NCBI GenBank assembly: GCA_049601975.1
Contig: JBMYRC010000002.1
Location: 1 to 64,000 of the forward strand
Source of the DNA: UBA6544 sp049601975
GTDB taxonomy: Bacteria; Pseudomonadota; Alphaproteobacteria; UBA8366
Reading direction: 5' to 3'
DNA length: 64,000 nt
Part shown: piece after piece, positions 9,024 to 17,903 of the stretch
How positions within the stretch are numbered: the stretch's first letter is position 1
Layout: each line of letters begins with the position of its first letter
The notes under the pieces: model-generated
The model's database searches: none
Told to the model about the DNA's origin: nothing
Seen by the model: only the letters and a program-made list of their open reading frames with translations
Position numbers and translations under genes: made by a program

Positions 9024-9556
9024 TAGCACCCGGATCTGCACCGTTGCCGCCAGGGGCGAATCAAACGGCCGTGTTAAAATCAGTGACCGACGAATTAGCG
9101 GATAAAGGATTTGTCGTAGCGCAAGCCGACAAGTTGGTGAATTGGGCGCGCACGGGGTCGCTGTGGCCGATGACTTTTGGCCTAGCCTGCTGCGCGGTCG
9201 AGATGATTCATGCTTATTGTCCGCGCTACGATCTGGATCGATTTGGCGTGGTGGTCCGCGCGAGCCCCCGCCAATCTGACGTGATGATTGTGGCCGGCAC
9301 GCTCACTAACAAGATGGCGCCGGCACTGCGCAAGGTCTACGACCAGATGGCCGAGCCTCGTTGGGTGATCTCCATGGGGTCGTGTGCCAACGGCGGTGGG
9401 TATTATCACTATTCTTATTCCGTTGTTCGCGGATGTGATCGGATTGTTCCGGTGGACATCTATGTGCCCGGCTGTCCTCCGACGGCGGAAGCTTTGGTCT
9501 ACGGGATTTTGCAGTTGCAGAAGAAAATCCGCCGTACCGGAACAATTGCTCGCTAG
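9014..9556 (+). CDS. nuoB: NADH-quinone oxidoreductase subunit B
   Basis: NuoB carries cluster N2, the last 4Fe-4S centre that hands electrons to quinone. The ligands are visible: the tandem Cys59-Cys60 in FGLACCAVEM, Cys124 in GSCANGG and Cys154 in PGCPPTAE. The ATG at 9014 lies inside the end of nuoA and gives 180 aa, normal for alphaproteobacteria; a longer open frame upstream is out-of-frame nuoA sequence. It is coupled to nuoA and followed 11 nt later by nuoC. Confidence 0.96.
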   Translation: MGIVAPGSAPLPPGANQTAVLKSVTDELADKGFVVAQADKLVNWARTGSLWPMTFGLACCAVEMIHAYCPRYDLDRFGVVVRASPRQSDVMIVAGTLTNKMAPALRKVYDQMAEPRWVISMGSCANGGGYYHYSYSVVRGCDRIVPVDIYVPGCPPTAEALVYGILQLQKKIRRTGTIAR

Positions 9557-9567
9557 GCCCGCAGAAG

Positions 9568-10191
9568 ATGGACGAAACGACCCAAGCGCTCCAAGAACTC
9601 GGTAGTTATATCGAGTCGCAGTTGTCAAATGATGTGCTCCGACAATGGACGGCGAATCGGGAGCTGAATATTTCAGTTCGGCTTGAAGGGATAATTCGTA
9701 CTCTCAAATATCTACGCACCGATTCGAACTGTCTTTTTGAGATGCTGGTTGATGTGTGTGGCGTGGATTATCCGAATCGCGAAGATCGGTTCGAAGTTGT
9801 CTATAATTTACTGTCTCTTCGTCACAATCAGCGCGTTAGGGTCAAGGTCGCGGTCGATGAAGATACCGTTGTCCCTTCAGTTGTCGGAATCTTTCCCTCC
9901 GCGTCATGGTTCGAGCGCGAGTGCTGGGATATGTTCGGGATTTTCTTCTCCGGCCATCCGGACATGCGTCGTCTGCTTACCGATTATGGATTCGACGGAC
10001 ACCCATTCCGCAAGGATTTCCCGCTGACTGGATATGTCGAAGTCCGGTACGACGACGAAGAGCGCCGCGTGGTTTATGAGCCGGTCAAGCTCACCCAGGC
10101 GTTTAGGTCATTCGATTTTCTCAGCCCATGGGAAGGTATGACACGGCCGTTGCCAGGTGATGAGAAGGCAACAACGGAGGGCGAAAGTTGA
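9568..10191 (+). CDS. nuoC: NADH-quinone oxidoreductase subunit C
   Basis: This is the 207-residue peripheral-arm subunit (30-kDa family) that helps form the quinone site with NuoB and NuoD. The signature WFERECWDMFGIFF, followed by FSGHPDMRRLLTDYGF and HPFRKDFPLTG, matches the family core. It is a separate gene, not fused to nuoD as in enterobacteria. Its TGA overlaps the nuoD ATG by one base (TGATG). Confidence 0.96.
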   Translation: MDETTQALQELGSYIESQLSNDVLRQWTANRELNISVRLEGIIRTLKYLRTDSNCLFEMLVDVCGVDYPNREDRFEVVYNLLSLRHNQRVRVKVAVDEDTVVPSVVGIFPSASWFERECWDMFGIFFSGHPDMRRLLTDYGFDGHPFRKDFPLTGYVEVRYDDEERRVVYEPVKLTQAFRSFDFLSPWEGMTRPLPGDEKATTEGES

Positions 10192-11375
10192 TGGCTGGGA
10201 GCAACTCCGAAATCAAGACCATGACGATTAACTTCGGACCGCAGCATCCTGCGGCACACGGCGTCTTGCGCATGGTTATGGAAATGGACGGCGAAGTCGT
10301 TGAGCGAATCGACCCGCATATCGGCCTCTTGCACCGTGGCACCGAGAAGCTGATCGAGCACAAAACTTATTTACAGGCGATCCCGTATTTTGATCGCTTA
10401 GATTACGTATCGCCGATGTGCCAGGAGCATGCTTTTGTCATGGCGGCGGAGAAGTTGCTGGGTATTGAAGCACCCCGGCGCAGTCAGTTTATCCGTGTGA
10501 TGTTCGACGAAATTACGCGCCTGCTTAATCATCTGCTGAACGTGCCGGCATATGCTATGGACGTTGGCGCCATGACCCCAATGGTTTGGGCGTTCGAACA
10601 ACGCGAACTGCTGATGGAGTTTTATGAGCGTGTCTGCGGCGCGCGACTGCACGCAGCGTATTATCGTGTTGGCGGCGTCCATCAGGATCTGCCAGCAGGG
10701 CTCTGTGAAGATATCTTGGCGTGGACGGAGCAATTTCCAAGCTTCATCGACGATATGGAAACACTGCTAACTGAGAATCGAATTTTTAAGCAGCGTAGCG
10801 TCGATATCGGCGTTGTATCGGCGGAAGACGCCATGGCTTGGGGATTTACGGGACCGATGTTGCGTGGCTCCGGTGTTGCGTGGGATTTACGCAAAGCACA
10901 GCCTTACGATGTCTACGACGAGATGGATTTCGATATCCCGATCGGTAAGAACGGTGATTGTTACGACCGCTACCTCGTGCGTGTTGAGGAAATGCGGCAG
11001 AGCCTTCGGATAATTCAACAATGCATCGAGAAGATACCGGATGGTCCTGTGTTGTCTGAAGATGGCAAGGTTGCTCCTCCCCGACGGGGGGAGATGAAGC
11101 AATCGATGGAAGCGTTAATTCATCACTTTAAGCTTTATACCGAGGGCGTCCACGTGCCGAGCGGTGAGACATATACGGCTGTCGAGGCGCCGAAAGGCGA
11201 ATTTGGTGTGTATCTCGTGGCGGACGGCACTAACAAGCCATACCGTTGTAAGATCCGGGCACCCGGATTTGCTCATCTCGCGGCAATGGATTTTTTGTGC
11301 AAGGGACATATGCTGGCCGATTCGGTTGCTGTGTTGGGATCCATGGATATCGTTTTCGGCGAAATAGATCGCTAG
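10191..11375 (+). CDS. nuoD: NADH-quinone oxidoreductase subunit D
   Basis: NuoD is the 49-kDa-type subunit, homologous to the large subunit of [NiFe] hydrogenases, and forms the quinone cavity. The start of the protein has the family segment NFGPQHPAAHGVLR with the quinone-head-binding His, then HIGLLHRGTEKL and YFDRLDYVSPM, and the C-terminus has DIVFGEIDR. The ATG at 10191 overlaps the nuoC stop; a TTG three bases upstream is less likely. The length of 394 aa is typical. Confidence 0.97.
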   Translation: MAGSNSEIKTMTINFGPQHPAAHGVLRMVMEMDGEVVERIDPHIGLLHRGTEKLIEHKTYLQAIPYFDRLDYVSPMCQEHAFVMAAEKLLGIEAPRRSQFIRVMFDEITRLLNHLLNVPAYAMDVGAMTPMVWAFEQRELLMEFYERVCGARLHAAYYRVGGVHQDLPAGLCEDILAWTEQFPSFIDDMETLLTENRIFKQRSVDIGVVSAEDAMAWGFTGPMLRGSGVAWDLRKAQPYDVYDEMDFDIPIGKNGDCYDRYLVRVEEMRQSLRIIQQCIEKIPDGPVLSEDGKVAPPRRGEMKQSMEALIHHFKLYTEGVHVPSGETYTAVEAPKGEFGVYLVADGTNKPYRCKIRAPGFAHLAAMDFLCKGHMLADSVAVLGSMDIVFGEIDR

Positions 11376-11394
11376 CGGAAGAGGCGGCACTGGA

Positions 11395-11988
11395 ATGAGC
11401 GAAAGTTTCGAATTTACGCCAGACTATCTCGAGCAGGCGAAAACGGCGATGGCCAAATATCCGGAAGGCCGTCAACAGAGCGCAGTGCTCGCATTGCTTG
11501 ATTTGGCGCAACGGCAGAATGAAGACGGCCATTACGTGACTCCGGCAGCTGTTGATACGATCTCCGAAATGCTGGATATGGCGCGGATTCGTGTGATGGA
11601 AGTCGCGACCTTCTTCACGATGATTAATTTAGAGCCGGTTGGAAAATATCTTCTCCAGTGTTGTACGACGACGCCGTGTTGGCTGCGTGGGTCGGGCCCG
11701 GTTCATAAAGCCATTCAATCTCATCTCGGTATTCACAACGGCGAGACAACGGATGATGGTTTGTTCACGCTGATGGAAGTTGAATGCTTGGGTGCCTGCG
11801 CGAATGCGCCGATAGTCCAGGTGAACGACGACTATTACGAGGATTTAGACGCGGATAAAATCGTAGGGCTTCTCGATGCGCTCAAGAGTGGAGAAAAACC
11901 CAAACGCGGTCCCCAGAACGGACGGCAGAATTCAGCACCTATTGGTGGACCTCAGACATTGGTCGATATGAAGTTTGGAGGCGATTGA
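11395..11988 (+). CDS. nuoE: NADH-quinone oxidoreductase subunit E
   Basis: NuoE is the thioredoxin-like subunit binding the N1a [2Fe-2S] cluster of the NADH-dehydrogenase module. Cluster ligands are seen in CCTTTPCWLRG and in VECLGACANAP, the expected C-x4-C and C-x3-C pairs. The helical N-terminus contains the family text ATFFTMINLEPVGKY. It has 197 residues with a short charged C-terminal extension. Its end overlaps the alternative TTG start of nuoF. Confidence 0.96.
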   Translation: MSESFEFTPDYLEQAKTAMAKYPEGRQQSAVLALLDLAQRQNEDGHYVTPAAVDTISEMLDMARIRVMEVATFFTMINLEPVGKYLLQCCTTTPCWLRGSGPVHKAIQSHLGIHNGETTDDGLFTLMEVECLGACANAPIVQVNDDYYEDLDADKIVGLLDALKSGEKPKRGPQNGRQNSAPIGGPQTLVDMKFGGD

Positions 11989-11990
11989 GC

Positions 11991-13280
11991 ATGTTGCAGG
12001 ACCAAGATCGCATCTTCACGAATCTTTACGGTCTACATGATTTCCGATTGCCTGGTGCAAAGAAGCGCGGCGATTGGGATAACACCAAGAAGCTGCTCGA
12101 GATGGGCCGTGACGGTATTATCGAGCAAGTAAAAGCCTCAGGTCTGCGTGGCCGGGGTGGTGCCGGTTTTCCGGCAGGCTTGAAATGGTCTTTCATGCCA
12201 AAAGAATCGGACGGTCGCCCCGCTTACTTGGTCATCAACGCGGATGAGAGCGAACCCGGTACCTGCAAAGACCGTGAGATCATGCGGCACGATCCGCATA
12301 AGCTCTTAGAAGGTTGCTTAATTGCCGGATTCTCGATGGGTGCGGTTGGCGCCTACATTTATATCCGGGGCGAATTTTACAACGAGGCCATGGCACTCGA
12401 AGAGGCTGTCGCTGAAGCCTACGATGCCGGGTTGATCGGTAAGAATGCCTGCGGTTCTGGATATGACTACGACATTTATGTCCACCGCGGTGCAGGTGCT
12501 TATATTTGCGGCGAAGAGACGGCCTTGCTTGAAAGCTTGGAAGGTAAGAAGGGGCAACCGCGTCTGAAACCTCCTTTCCCGGCGGCGGCCGGTGTCTGGG
12601 GTTGCCCAACGACAGTGAACAATGTTGAGACCATTGCGGTCGTCCCGACCATTCTGCGCCGAAGCGCTGGTTGGTTTACAAGTTTTGGGCGCGAGAACAA
12701 TCACGGCACGAAGGTCTTCTGTATTTCCGGCCATGTTGAGAAGCCGTGCGTCGTTGAAGATGCAATGTCGATTCCTTTGCGCGAGTTGATCGAGACTCAT
12801 GCTGGCGGCGTTCGGGGTGGCTGGGATAATCTGAAAGCGGTCATCCCCGGTGGCAGTTCCATGCCATTGGTGCCGAAATCGGTTTGTGACGACCTTATAA
12901 TGGATTTCGACGCGCTCGTCGCGGCGCAATCCAGCCTCGGGACAGCGGCCATCATCGTGATGGATAAATCGACGGACATTATTAAGGCCATCGCACGTAT
13001 CGCATATTTCTATAAGCATGAAAGTTGTGGCCAGTGTACGCCGTGCCGCGAGGGCAGTGGCTGGATGTGGCGTGTGCTGGAACGGATGGCGCGCGGCGAA
13101 GCGGAAGTAGAGGAAATCGATATGCTCTGGGATGTTACCAAGCAGATCGAAGGACATACGATTTGCGCGTTCGGCGATGCCGCCGCATGGCCTGTTCAAG
13201 GGTTGCTCAGGCATTTCAGAGATGAGATCGAGCAACGAATTCTCGAAGGCAAGGGCATCGGTGCTCAGGCGGCGGAGTAG
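11991..13280 (+). CDS. nuoF: NADH-quinone oxidoreductase subunit F
   Basis: NuoF binds NADH, FMN and the N3 4Fe-4S cluster, so it is the electron entry point of complex I. GLRGRGGAGFPAGLKW forms the FMN/NADH site, ESEPGTCKDREI and GAGAYICGEETAL follow, and SCGQCTPCREG plus a later Cys in TICAFGD bind N3. ATG 11991 is placed 8 nt after GGAGG; TTG 11985 would add two residues. Length is 429 aa. Its product pairs with NuoE and NuoG encoded on either side. Confidence 0.96.
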   Translation: MLQDQDRIFTNLYGLHDFRLPGAKKRGDWDNTKKLLEMGRDGIIEQVKASGLRGRGGAGFPAGLKWSFMPKESDGRPAYLVINADESEPGTCKDREIMRHDPHKLLEGCLIAGFSMGAVGAYIYIRGEFYNEAMALEEAVAEAYDAGLIGKNACGSGYDYDIYVHRGAGAYICGEETALLESLEGKKGQPRLKPPFPAAAGVWGCPTTVNNVETIAVVPTILRRSAGWFTSFGRENNHGTKVFCISGHVEKPCVVEDAMSIPLRELIETHAGGVRGGWDNLKAVIPGGSSMPLVPKSVCDDLIMDFDALVAAQSSLGTAAIIVMDKSTDIIKAIARIAYFYKHESCGQCTPCREGSGWMWRVLERMARGEAEVEEIDMLWDVTKQIEGHTICAFGDAAAWPVQGLLRHFRDEIEQRILEGKGIGAQAAE

Positions 13281-13289
13281 GAACAGAAC

Positions 13290-15350
13290 ATGCCGAAGCT
13301 AAAGATTGACGGAATTGAAGTAGAAGTGCCGCCGGGATCGACGGTACTGCAAGCTTGTGAGGCAGCGGGCAAGGAAATCCCGAGATTTTGTTACCACGAC
13401 CGCCTGTCTGTTGCCGGGAATTGCCGAATGTGCCTTGTCGAGGTGAAGCCCGGACCGCCGAAACCGGCCGCGAGCTGCGCTTTGCCGGCTAGCGACAATA
13501 TGGAAGTCTTCACTGATTCGGAAATGGCACGGAAGGGACGAGAAGGGGTCATGGAATTTCTTCTCGTCAACCATCCGCTTGATTGTCCGATTTGCGATCA
13601 GGGCGGTGAATGTGATCTGCAGGACCAAGCCATGGGCTTCGGTCACGCAGGTAGCCGTTACCGTGAGCCTAAGCGCGCTGTTGAAGAAAAGTACATGGGC
13701 CCGTTGATCAAGACGATCATGACCCGGTGTATCCATTGCACGCGTTGTGTGCGTTTTTCGACAGAGATCGCCGGCGTCGAGGATATGGGACTGATCAATC
13801 GCGGCGAAAATGCGGAGATAACCACTCTTGAGCACGCCGTTGCTTCTGAATTATCGGGTAATTTAATCGATTTATGCCCTGTGGGTGCTTTGACCTCAAA
13901 GCCTTACGCCTTCGTCGCCCGGCCATGGGAGTTGACCAAGACCGAATCGATAGATGTTATGGATGCGGTCGGCAGCAACATTCGAGTCGATGCACGAGGC
14001 AATGAAGTGCTGCGCGTGTTACCGCGCCTTCATGAAGGCATAAACGAGGAATGGATTTCCGATAAAACGCGCTTTGCCTGTGATGGCTTAAGCCGCCAGC
14101 GGTTAGACCAGCCATACATCCGTAATGCGGATGGGAATCTTGAACCAGCCACTTGGCAAACCGCCCTGGCGTTGACAGCAGCAAAGCTAAAATCGGCAGG
14201 CGGTAAATCCGCCGCAATCATCGGTGATCAAGCTTGTGTCGAATCTATGTTCGCTCTCAAGCAATTGATGGACGGCATTGGGTCCGGAAATATCGATTGT
14301 CGCCAAGACGGTGCGGCCATGGATGCGGGTGTAGCGGCGAGCTATCGCTTTAATACGACGATTGCCGGAATCGAAGAAGCCGACGCTTGTCTTATCATTG
14401 GCTCTGATCCTCGGGTGGAAGCGCCGGTATTGAATGCGCGTCTTCGGAAGCGTTATTTGATGGGTGGCTTTAAGATTGGTGTTGTCGGACGACAACGCGA
14501 TCTCACCTATAAGTACGACTATCTTGGTGCGGGCGGCGATACTTTGAAGCAAATTGCCGACGGTTCGCATCCCTTTGCGGAAATTTTGCGGAATTCCGAA
14601 CGCCCGATGTTGATCCTTGGTACCGGTGCGTTGTCTCGGACTGATGGTAGTGCAGTTCTTGCGGCGGCTCGAAAAATTGCCTCGGACACTGGTATGGTTG
14701 CAGACGGATGGAACGGTTTCAACGTTCTCCAAACAGCCGCCTCCCGCGTGGGCGGTATGATGCTCGGATGTGTACCTTCCGCTGATGGACGGGGGACTAA
14801 AGAAATACTCGCGGGCGCTCAGAGTGGCGATATATCCGTTGTCTATCTGCTCGGCGCTGACGAAATCGATACATCCGCACTTGGGCAAGCCTTTGTGATT
14901 TATCAGGGACACCACGGTGATGTTGGCGCACACCGCGCAGATGTAATCCTGCCGGGGGCGGCTTATACCGAAAAGAACGCGATTTACGTAAACACCGAAG
15001 GCCGGGTGCAACTCGGTGAACGCGCAGCATTTCCGCCCGGCGAGGCTCGGGAAGATTGGGCGATTATTCGCGCTCTGTCTGGTGAGATGGGTAGTGTCCT
15101 GTCGTATGATACTCAAGCGGCTCTTCGCGAGAAGATGCAAGCGACGCATCCCGCATTTTTGGCTTTAGACATGGTCGAAGCAGCCGAATGGGGCGAATTC
15201 GGCGACGCGGGAGAGATCGATGATGCGCCATTTGAAAGCGCTGTCGGTAGTTTCTATATGACAGATCCTATTAGCAGGGCGTCCGAGACGATGGCGAAGT
15301 GCGTGGACGAAATTCTCGGCACAGCGGAGGCGACGGGGACCGATGGCTGA
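13290..15350 (+). CDS. nuoG: NADH-quinone oxidoreductase subunit G
   Basis: NuoG is the largest peripheral subunit, which wires electrons from NuoEF through several clusters. The N-terminal 2Fe-2S domain has CYHDRLSVAGNCRMC; then come LDCPICDQGGECDLQDQ, the RCIHCTRC 4Fe-4S motif and LCPVGALTSK. The remainder is a molybdopterin-oxidoreductase-like domain without cofactor, as is usual. The length of 686 aa is the short alphaproteobacterial/mitochondrial form. It overlaps nuoH by 8 nt. Confidence 0.96.
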   Translation: MPKLKIDGIEVEVPPGSTVLQACEAAGKEIPRFCYHDRLSVAGNCRMCLVEVKPGPPKPAASCALPASDNMEVFTDSEMARKGREGVMEFLLVNHPLDCPICDQGGECDLQDQAMGFGHAGSRYREPKRAVEEKYMGPLIKTIMTRCIHCTRCVRFSTEIAGVEDMGLINRGENAEITTLEHAVASELSGNLIDLCPVGALTSKPYAFVARPWELTKTESIDVMDAVGSNIRVDARGNEVLRVLPRLHEGINEEWISDKTRFACDGLSRQRLDQPYIRNADGNLEPATWQTALALTAAKLKSAGGKSAAIIGDQACVESMFALKQLMDGIGSGNIDCRQDGAAMDAGVAASYRFNTTIAGIEEADACLIIGSDPRVEAPVLNARLRKRYLMGGFKIGVVGRQRDLTYKYDYLGAGGDTLKQIADGSHPFAEILRNSERPMLILGTGALSRTDGSAVLAAARKIASDTGMVADGWNGFNVLQTAASRVGGMMLGCVPSADGRGTKEILAGAQSGDISVVYLLGADEIDTSALGQAFVIYQGHHGDVGAHRADVILPGAAYTEKNAIYVNTEGRVQLGERAAFPPGEAREDWAIIRALSGEMGSVLSYDTQAALREKMQATHPAFLALDMVEAAEWGEFGDAGEIDDAPFESAVGSFYMTDPISRASETMAKCVDEILGTAEATGTDG

Positions 15351-16377
15351 ACTCTGGGACGGCTATATCTGGCCGACACTCTGGATCGTGCTCGGTATCG
15401 TGGCGATTGTGGTGCCCGTTCTTTTGAGCGTCGCTTATCTGACTCTTGCCGAGCGTAAAGTCATTGGTTGGATGCAATACAGAAAAGGCCCGAATGTCGT
15501 CGGCCCCTTCGGTTTGCTGCAGCCATTGGCGGACGGTGCGAAGCTATTTCTGAAAGAAACAATCGTGCCGTCGGTGGCGAACAGGGTAATGTTTATCCTC
15601 GCACCGATGATTACGTTTATTCTAAGTTTAATCGCATGGGCCGTGATTCCATTCGACTCGAACCTGGTTGTGGCGGACATTAACGTCGGTGTTTTGTATT
15701 TATTTGCGATATCGTCGCTTGGTGTCTACGGGATCATCATGGCGGGATGGGCGTCCAATTCGAAATATGCCTTTTACGGGGCTCTTCGGTCCGCGGCCCA
15801 AATGGTCTCTTATGAAGTATCCATTGGCTTCGTTATTGTGTCGGTTCTATTGGCAGTAGGCTCATTGAACCTGTCGACGATTGTCGAATCGCAGTCCGGC
15901 GGGATCATGAACTGGCATTTTTTCGGAATTCTCTTTCCGATGTTTATTGTCTTCATCATTTCTGCCTTGGCCGAAACCAATCGGGCGCCTTTTGACCTTC
16001 CGGAAGCGGAAGCGGAGTTAGTTTCCGGGTATAACGTCGAATATTCCGCGATGACCTTCGCCATGTTCTTTCTCGGCGAATACGCGAATATGATACTGAT
16101 GAGTGGTATGACCGCAATCCTCTTCCTCGGCGGTTGGATGGCACCATTTGATTTCGCGCCATTCACTTGGATCCCTGGACCGATTTGGTTTGCCTTAAAA
16201 ATCGGCGCTATCTTGTTCATCTTTTTGTGGGTTCGCGCGACATTTCCGCGCTATCGCTACGACCAATTGATGCGGCTTGGATGGAAAATATTCTTACCAT
16301 TGTCATTGTTTTGGGTGGTGTTTACCGCCGGTTTCTTGCTTGTGTTTGACATGGTTCCCCCGACAGGTGGCGCATGA
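15343..16377 (+). CDS. nuoH: NADH-quinone oxidoreductase subunit H
   Basis: This 344-residue membrane subunit links the peripheral arm to the proton-pumping arm and completes the quinone chamber. It has about eight hydrophobic helices. Family signatures include AERKVIGWMQYRKGPN near the N-terminus, the charged loop ETNRAPFDLPEAEAELV with its conserved glutamates, and FLWVRATFPRYRYDQLM near the C-terminus. The start overlaps nuoG. Confidence 0.97.
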   Translation: MAELWDGYIWPTLWIVLGIVAIVVPVLLSVAYLTLAERKVIGWMQYRKGPNVVGPFGLLQPLADGAKLFLKETIVPSVANRVMFILAPMITFILSLIAWAVIPFDSNLVVADINVGVLYLFAISSLGVYGIIMAGWASNSKYAFYGALRSAAQMVSYEVSIGFVIVSVLLAVGSLNLSTIVESQSGGIMNWHFFGILFPMFIVFIISALAETNRAPFDLPEAEAELVSGYNVEYSAMTFAMFFLGEYANMILMSGMTAILFLGGWMAPFDFAPFTWIPGPIWFALKIGAILFIFLWVRATFPRYRYDQLMRLGWKIFLPLSLFWVVFTAGFLLVFDMVPPTGGA

Positions 16378-16413
16378 CTAATCGCCCCGCAGTGTTAGAG
16401 AAAGAGTAGGCCT

Positions 16414-16902
16414 ATGGCGTTTATCGATAGAACGGCCCGCGCGTTTCTTCTGGCCGAACTTGTCCAAGGGATGTCCTTGACCCTGCGGGCAATGTTCAAG
16501 CCGAAACACACGATAAATTATCCTTACGAAAAAGGGCCGCTTTCGCCGCGATTTCGTGGCGAGCATGTCTTGCGTCGCTATCCGAACGGTGAAGAGCGTT
16601 GCATTGCCTGTAAGCTTTGTGAAGCTGTGTGTCCGGCTTTGGCAATTACCATTGAAGCGGAACCTCGTGAAGATGGTAGTCGGCGGACGACTCGCTACGA
16701 CATCGACATGACCAAGTGCATTTATTGCGGCTTCTGCCAGGAAGCATGTCCGGTCGATGCCATCGTTGAGGGACCGAACTTCGAGTACGCGACCGAAACG
16801 CGGGAAGAATTGTTCTATAACAAAGAAAAATTACTCGATAACGGTGATCGTTGGGAGCATGAAGTCGCAGCCAATCTTGAATTGGATGCACCGTATCGTT
16901 AG
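16414..16902 (+). CDS. nuoI: NADH-quinone oxidoreductase subunit I
   Basis: NuoI is the ferredoxin-like 23-kDa-type subunit with clusters N6a and N6b, which passes electrons to NuoB. The two 4Fe-4S motifs are CIACKLCEAVCP and CIYCGFCQEACP. An N-terminal amphipathic stretch (FLLAELVQGMSLTLRAMF) attaches to the membrane arm. The length of 162 aa is typical for alphaproteobacteria. A 69-nt gap with AGAGGGAAGG separates it from nuoJ. Confidence 0.97.
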   Translation: MAFIDRTARAFLLAELVQGMSLTLRAMFKPKHTINYPYEKGPLSPRFRGEHVLRRYPNGEERCIACKLCEAVCPALAITIEAEPREDGSRRTTRYDIDMTKCIYCGFCQEACPVDAIVEGPNFEYATETREELFYNKEKLLDNGDRWEHEVAANLELDAPYR

Positions 16903-16971
16903 AGAGATTGCGCGTTGCGAACCGGCGCAGCGCAGAATCATGTTTTGGGTGGACCTGGAGAGGGAAGGTAA

Positions 16972-17586
16972 ATGATCGTACAGGGATTGGCGTTCTATCT
17001 CTTTGCGTTCGTCGCAATCGCGTCGGGCGTAATGGTGATTTCCGCCCGCAATCCGGTGCACTCCGTGCTTTTCCTCATTCTCGCATTTTTCAATGCTGCG
17101 GGACTGTTCGTGTTGATGGGGGCCGAATTTCTCGCGATGATTCTGGTGGTCGTTTATGTCGGCGCTGTGGCGGTGTTGTTCTTGTTCGTCGTTATGATGC
17201 TAGACATTAATTTCGCCGAGCTCCGGCAAGGGTTCCTGCAATACATGCCGATCGGCGGCTTGATCGGCATCATTTTGCTCGCCGAGTTAATACTAATCCT
17301 CGGCAGTTGGATTGCAGCACCTGGTACAACGGGTGTTGCGTCTTCGCCAATTCCACCGTCGGCGGAGGTAAGCAACACCTTGGCGCTCGGGCGGTTGATC
17401 TACACAAAGTATATATATTTCTTCCAAGCTGCCGGACTGATTTTGCTGGTCGCTATGGTCGGGGCCATCGTGCTGACCTTGCGTCAACGACCCGGTGTGC
17501 GGAAGCAACGCATCTCCGATCAATTGGCGCGTCGCCGCGAAGATGCCGTAGAACTTGTTAAGGTAAAATCGGGGAGCGGCATCTGA
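16972..17586 (+). CDS. nuoJ: NADH-quinone oxidoreductase subunit J
   Basis: This 204-residue membrane subunit has five hydrophobic helices. It includes the conserved block LVVVYVGAVAVLFLFVVMML, which contains the pi-bulge helix TM3 implicated in coupling. A basic C-terminal tail follows the last helix. AGGGAAGG sits just upstream of the ATG. The TGA overlaps the nuoK ATG by one base. Confidence 0.95.
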   Translation: MIVQGLAFYLFAFVAIASGVMVISARNPVHSVLFLILAFFNAAGLFVLMGAEFLAMILVVVYVGAVAVLFLFVVMMLDINFAELRQGFLQYMPIGGLIGIILLAELILILGSWIAAPGTTGVASSPIPPSAEVSNTLALGRLIYTKYIYFFQAAGLILLVAMVGAIVLTLRQRPGVRKQRISDQLARRREDAVELVKVKSGSGI

Positions 17587-17897
17587 TGCTTGAAATCGGC
17601 CTCGGCCACTATCTGACGGTTGCCGCAATTCTGTTTACGCTGGGCTTATTCGGCGTGTTCCTGAACCGGAAAAACGTGATCATCATTTTGATGTCGATTG
17701 AGCTGATGCTCCTCGCCGTCAATATCAACATGGTCGCTTTTTCCACGCAATTACAGGATCTTGTAGGCCAGGTCTTCGCGATGTTCGTGTTGACTGTCGC
17801 CGCCGCGGAAGCGGCCATCGGGCTAGCGATCCTCGTGACGTATTATCGAAACCGCGGGTCCATCGCGGTCGAAGACGTCAATTTGATGAAGGGCTGA
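17586..17897 (+). CDS. nuoK: NADH-quinone oxidoreductase subunit K
   Basis: NuoK is a small MrpC-like membrane subunit with three helices in 103 residues. The conserved glutamates of the proton path are present in SIELMLLAVNIN (TM2) and AAAEAAIGLAILVTYYR (TM3). The stop-start overlap with nuoJ and close spacing to nuoL fit co-translation. Confidence 0.96.
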   Translation: MLEIGLGHYLTVAAILFTLGLFGVFLNRKNVIIILMSIELMLLAVNINMVAFSTQLQDLVGQVFAMFVLTVAAAEAAIGLAILVTYYRNRGSIAVEDVNLMKG

Positions 17898-17903
17898 TTG
17901 GGG

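Noticed and set aside
12318..13235. Long minus-strand open frame (305 codons) opposite nuoF
   Set aside because: It lies wholly antisense to an intact nuoF and its translation has no recognisable domain; it is a codon-bias shadow.
14187..15149. Long minus-strand open frame (320 codons) opposite nuoG
   Set aside because: It is entirely antisense to the intact nuoG with no domain resemblance and no promoter or SD support.
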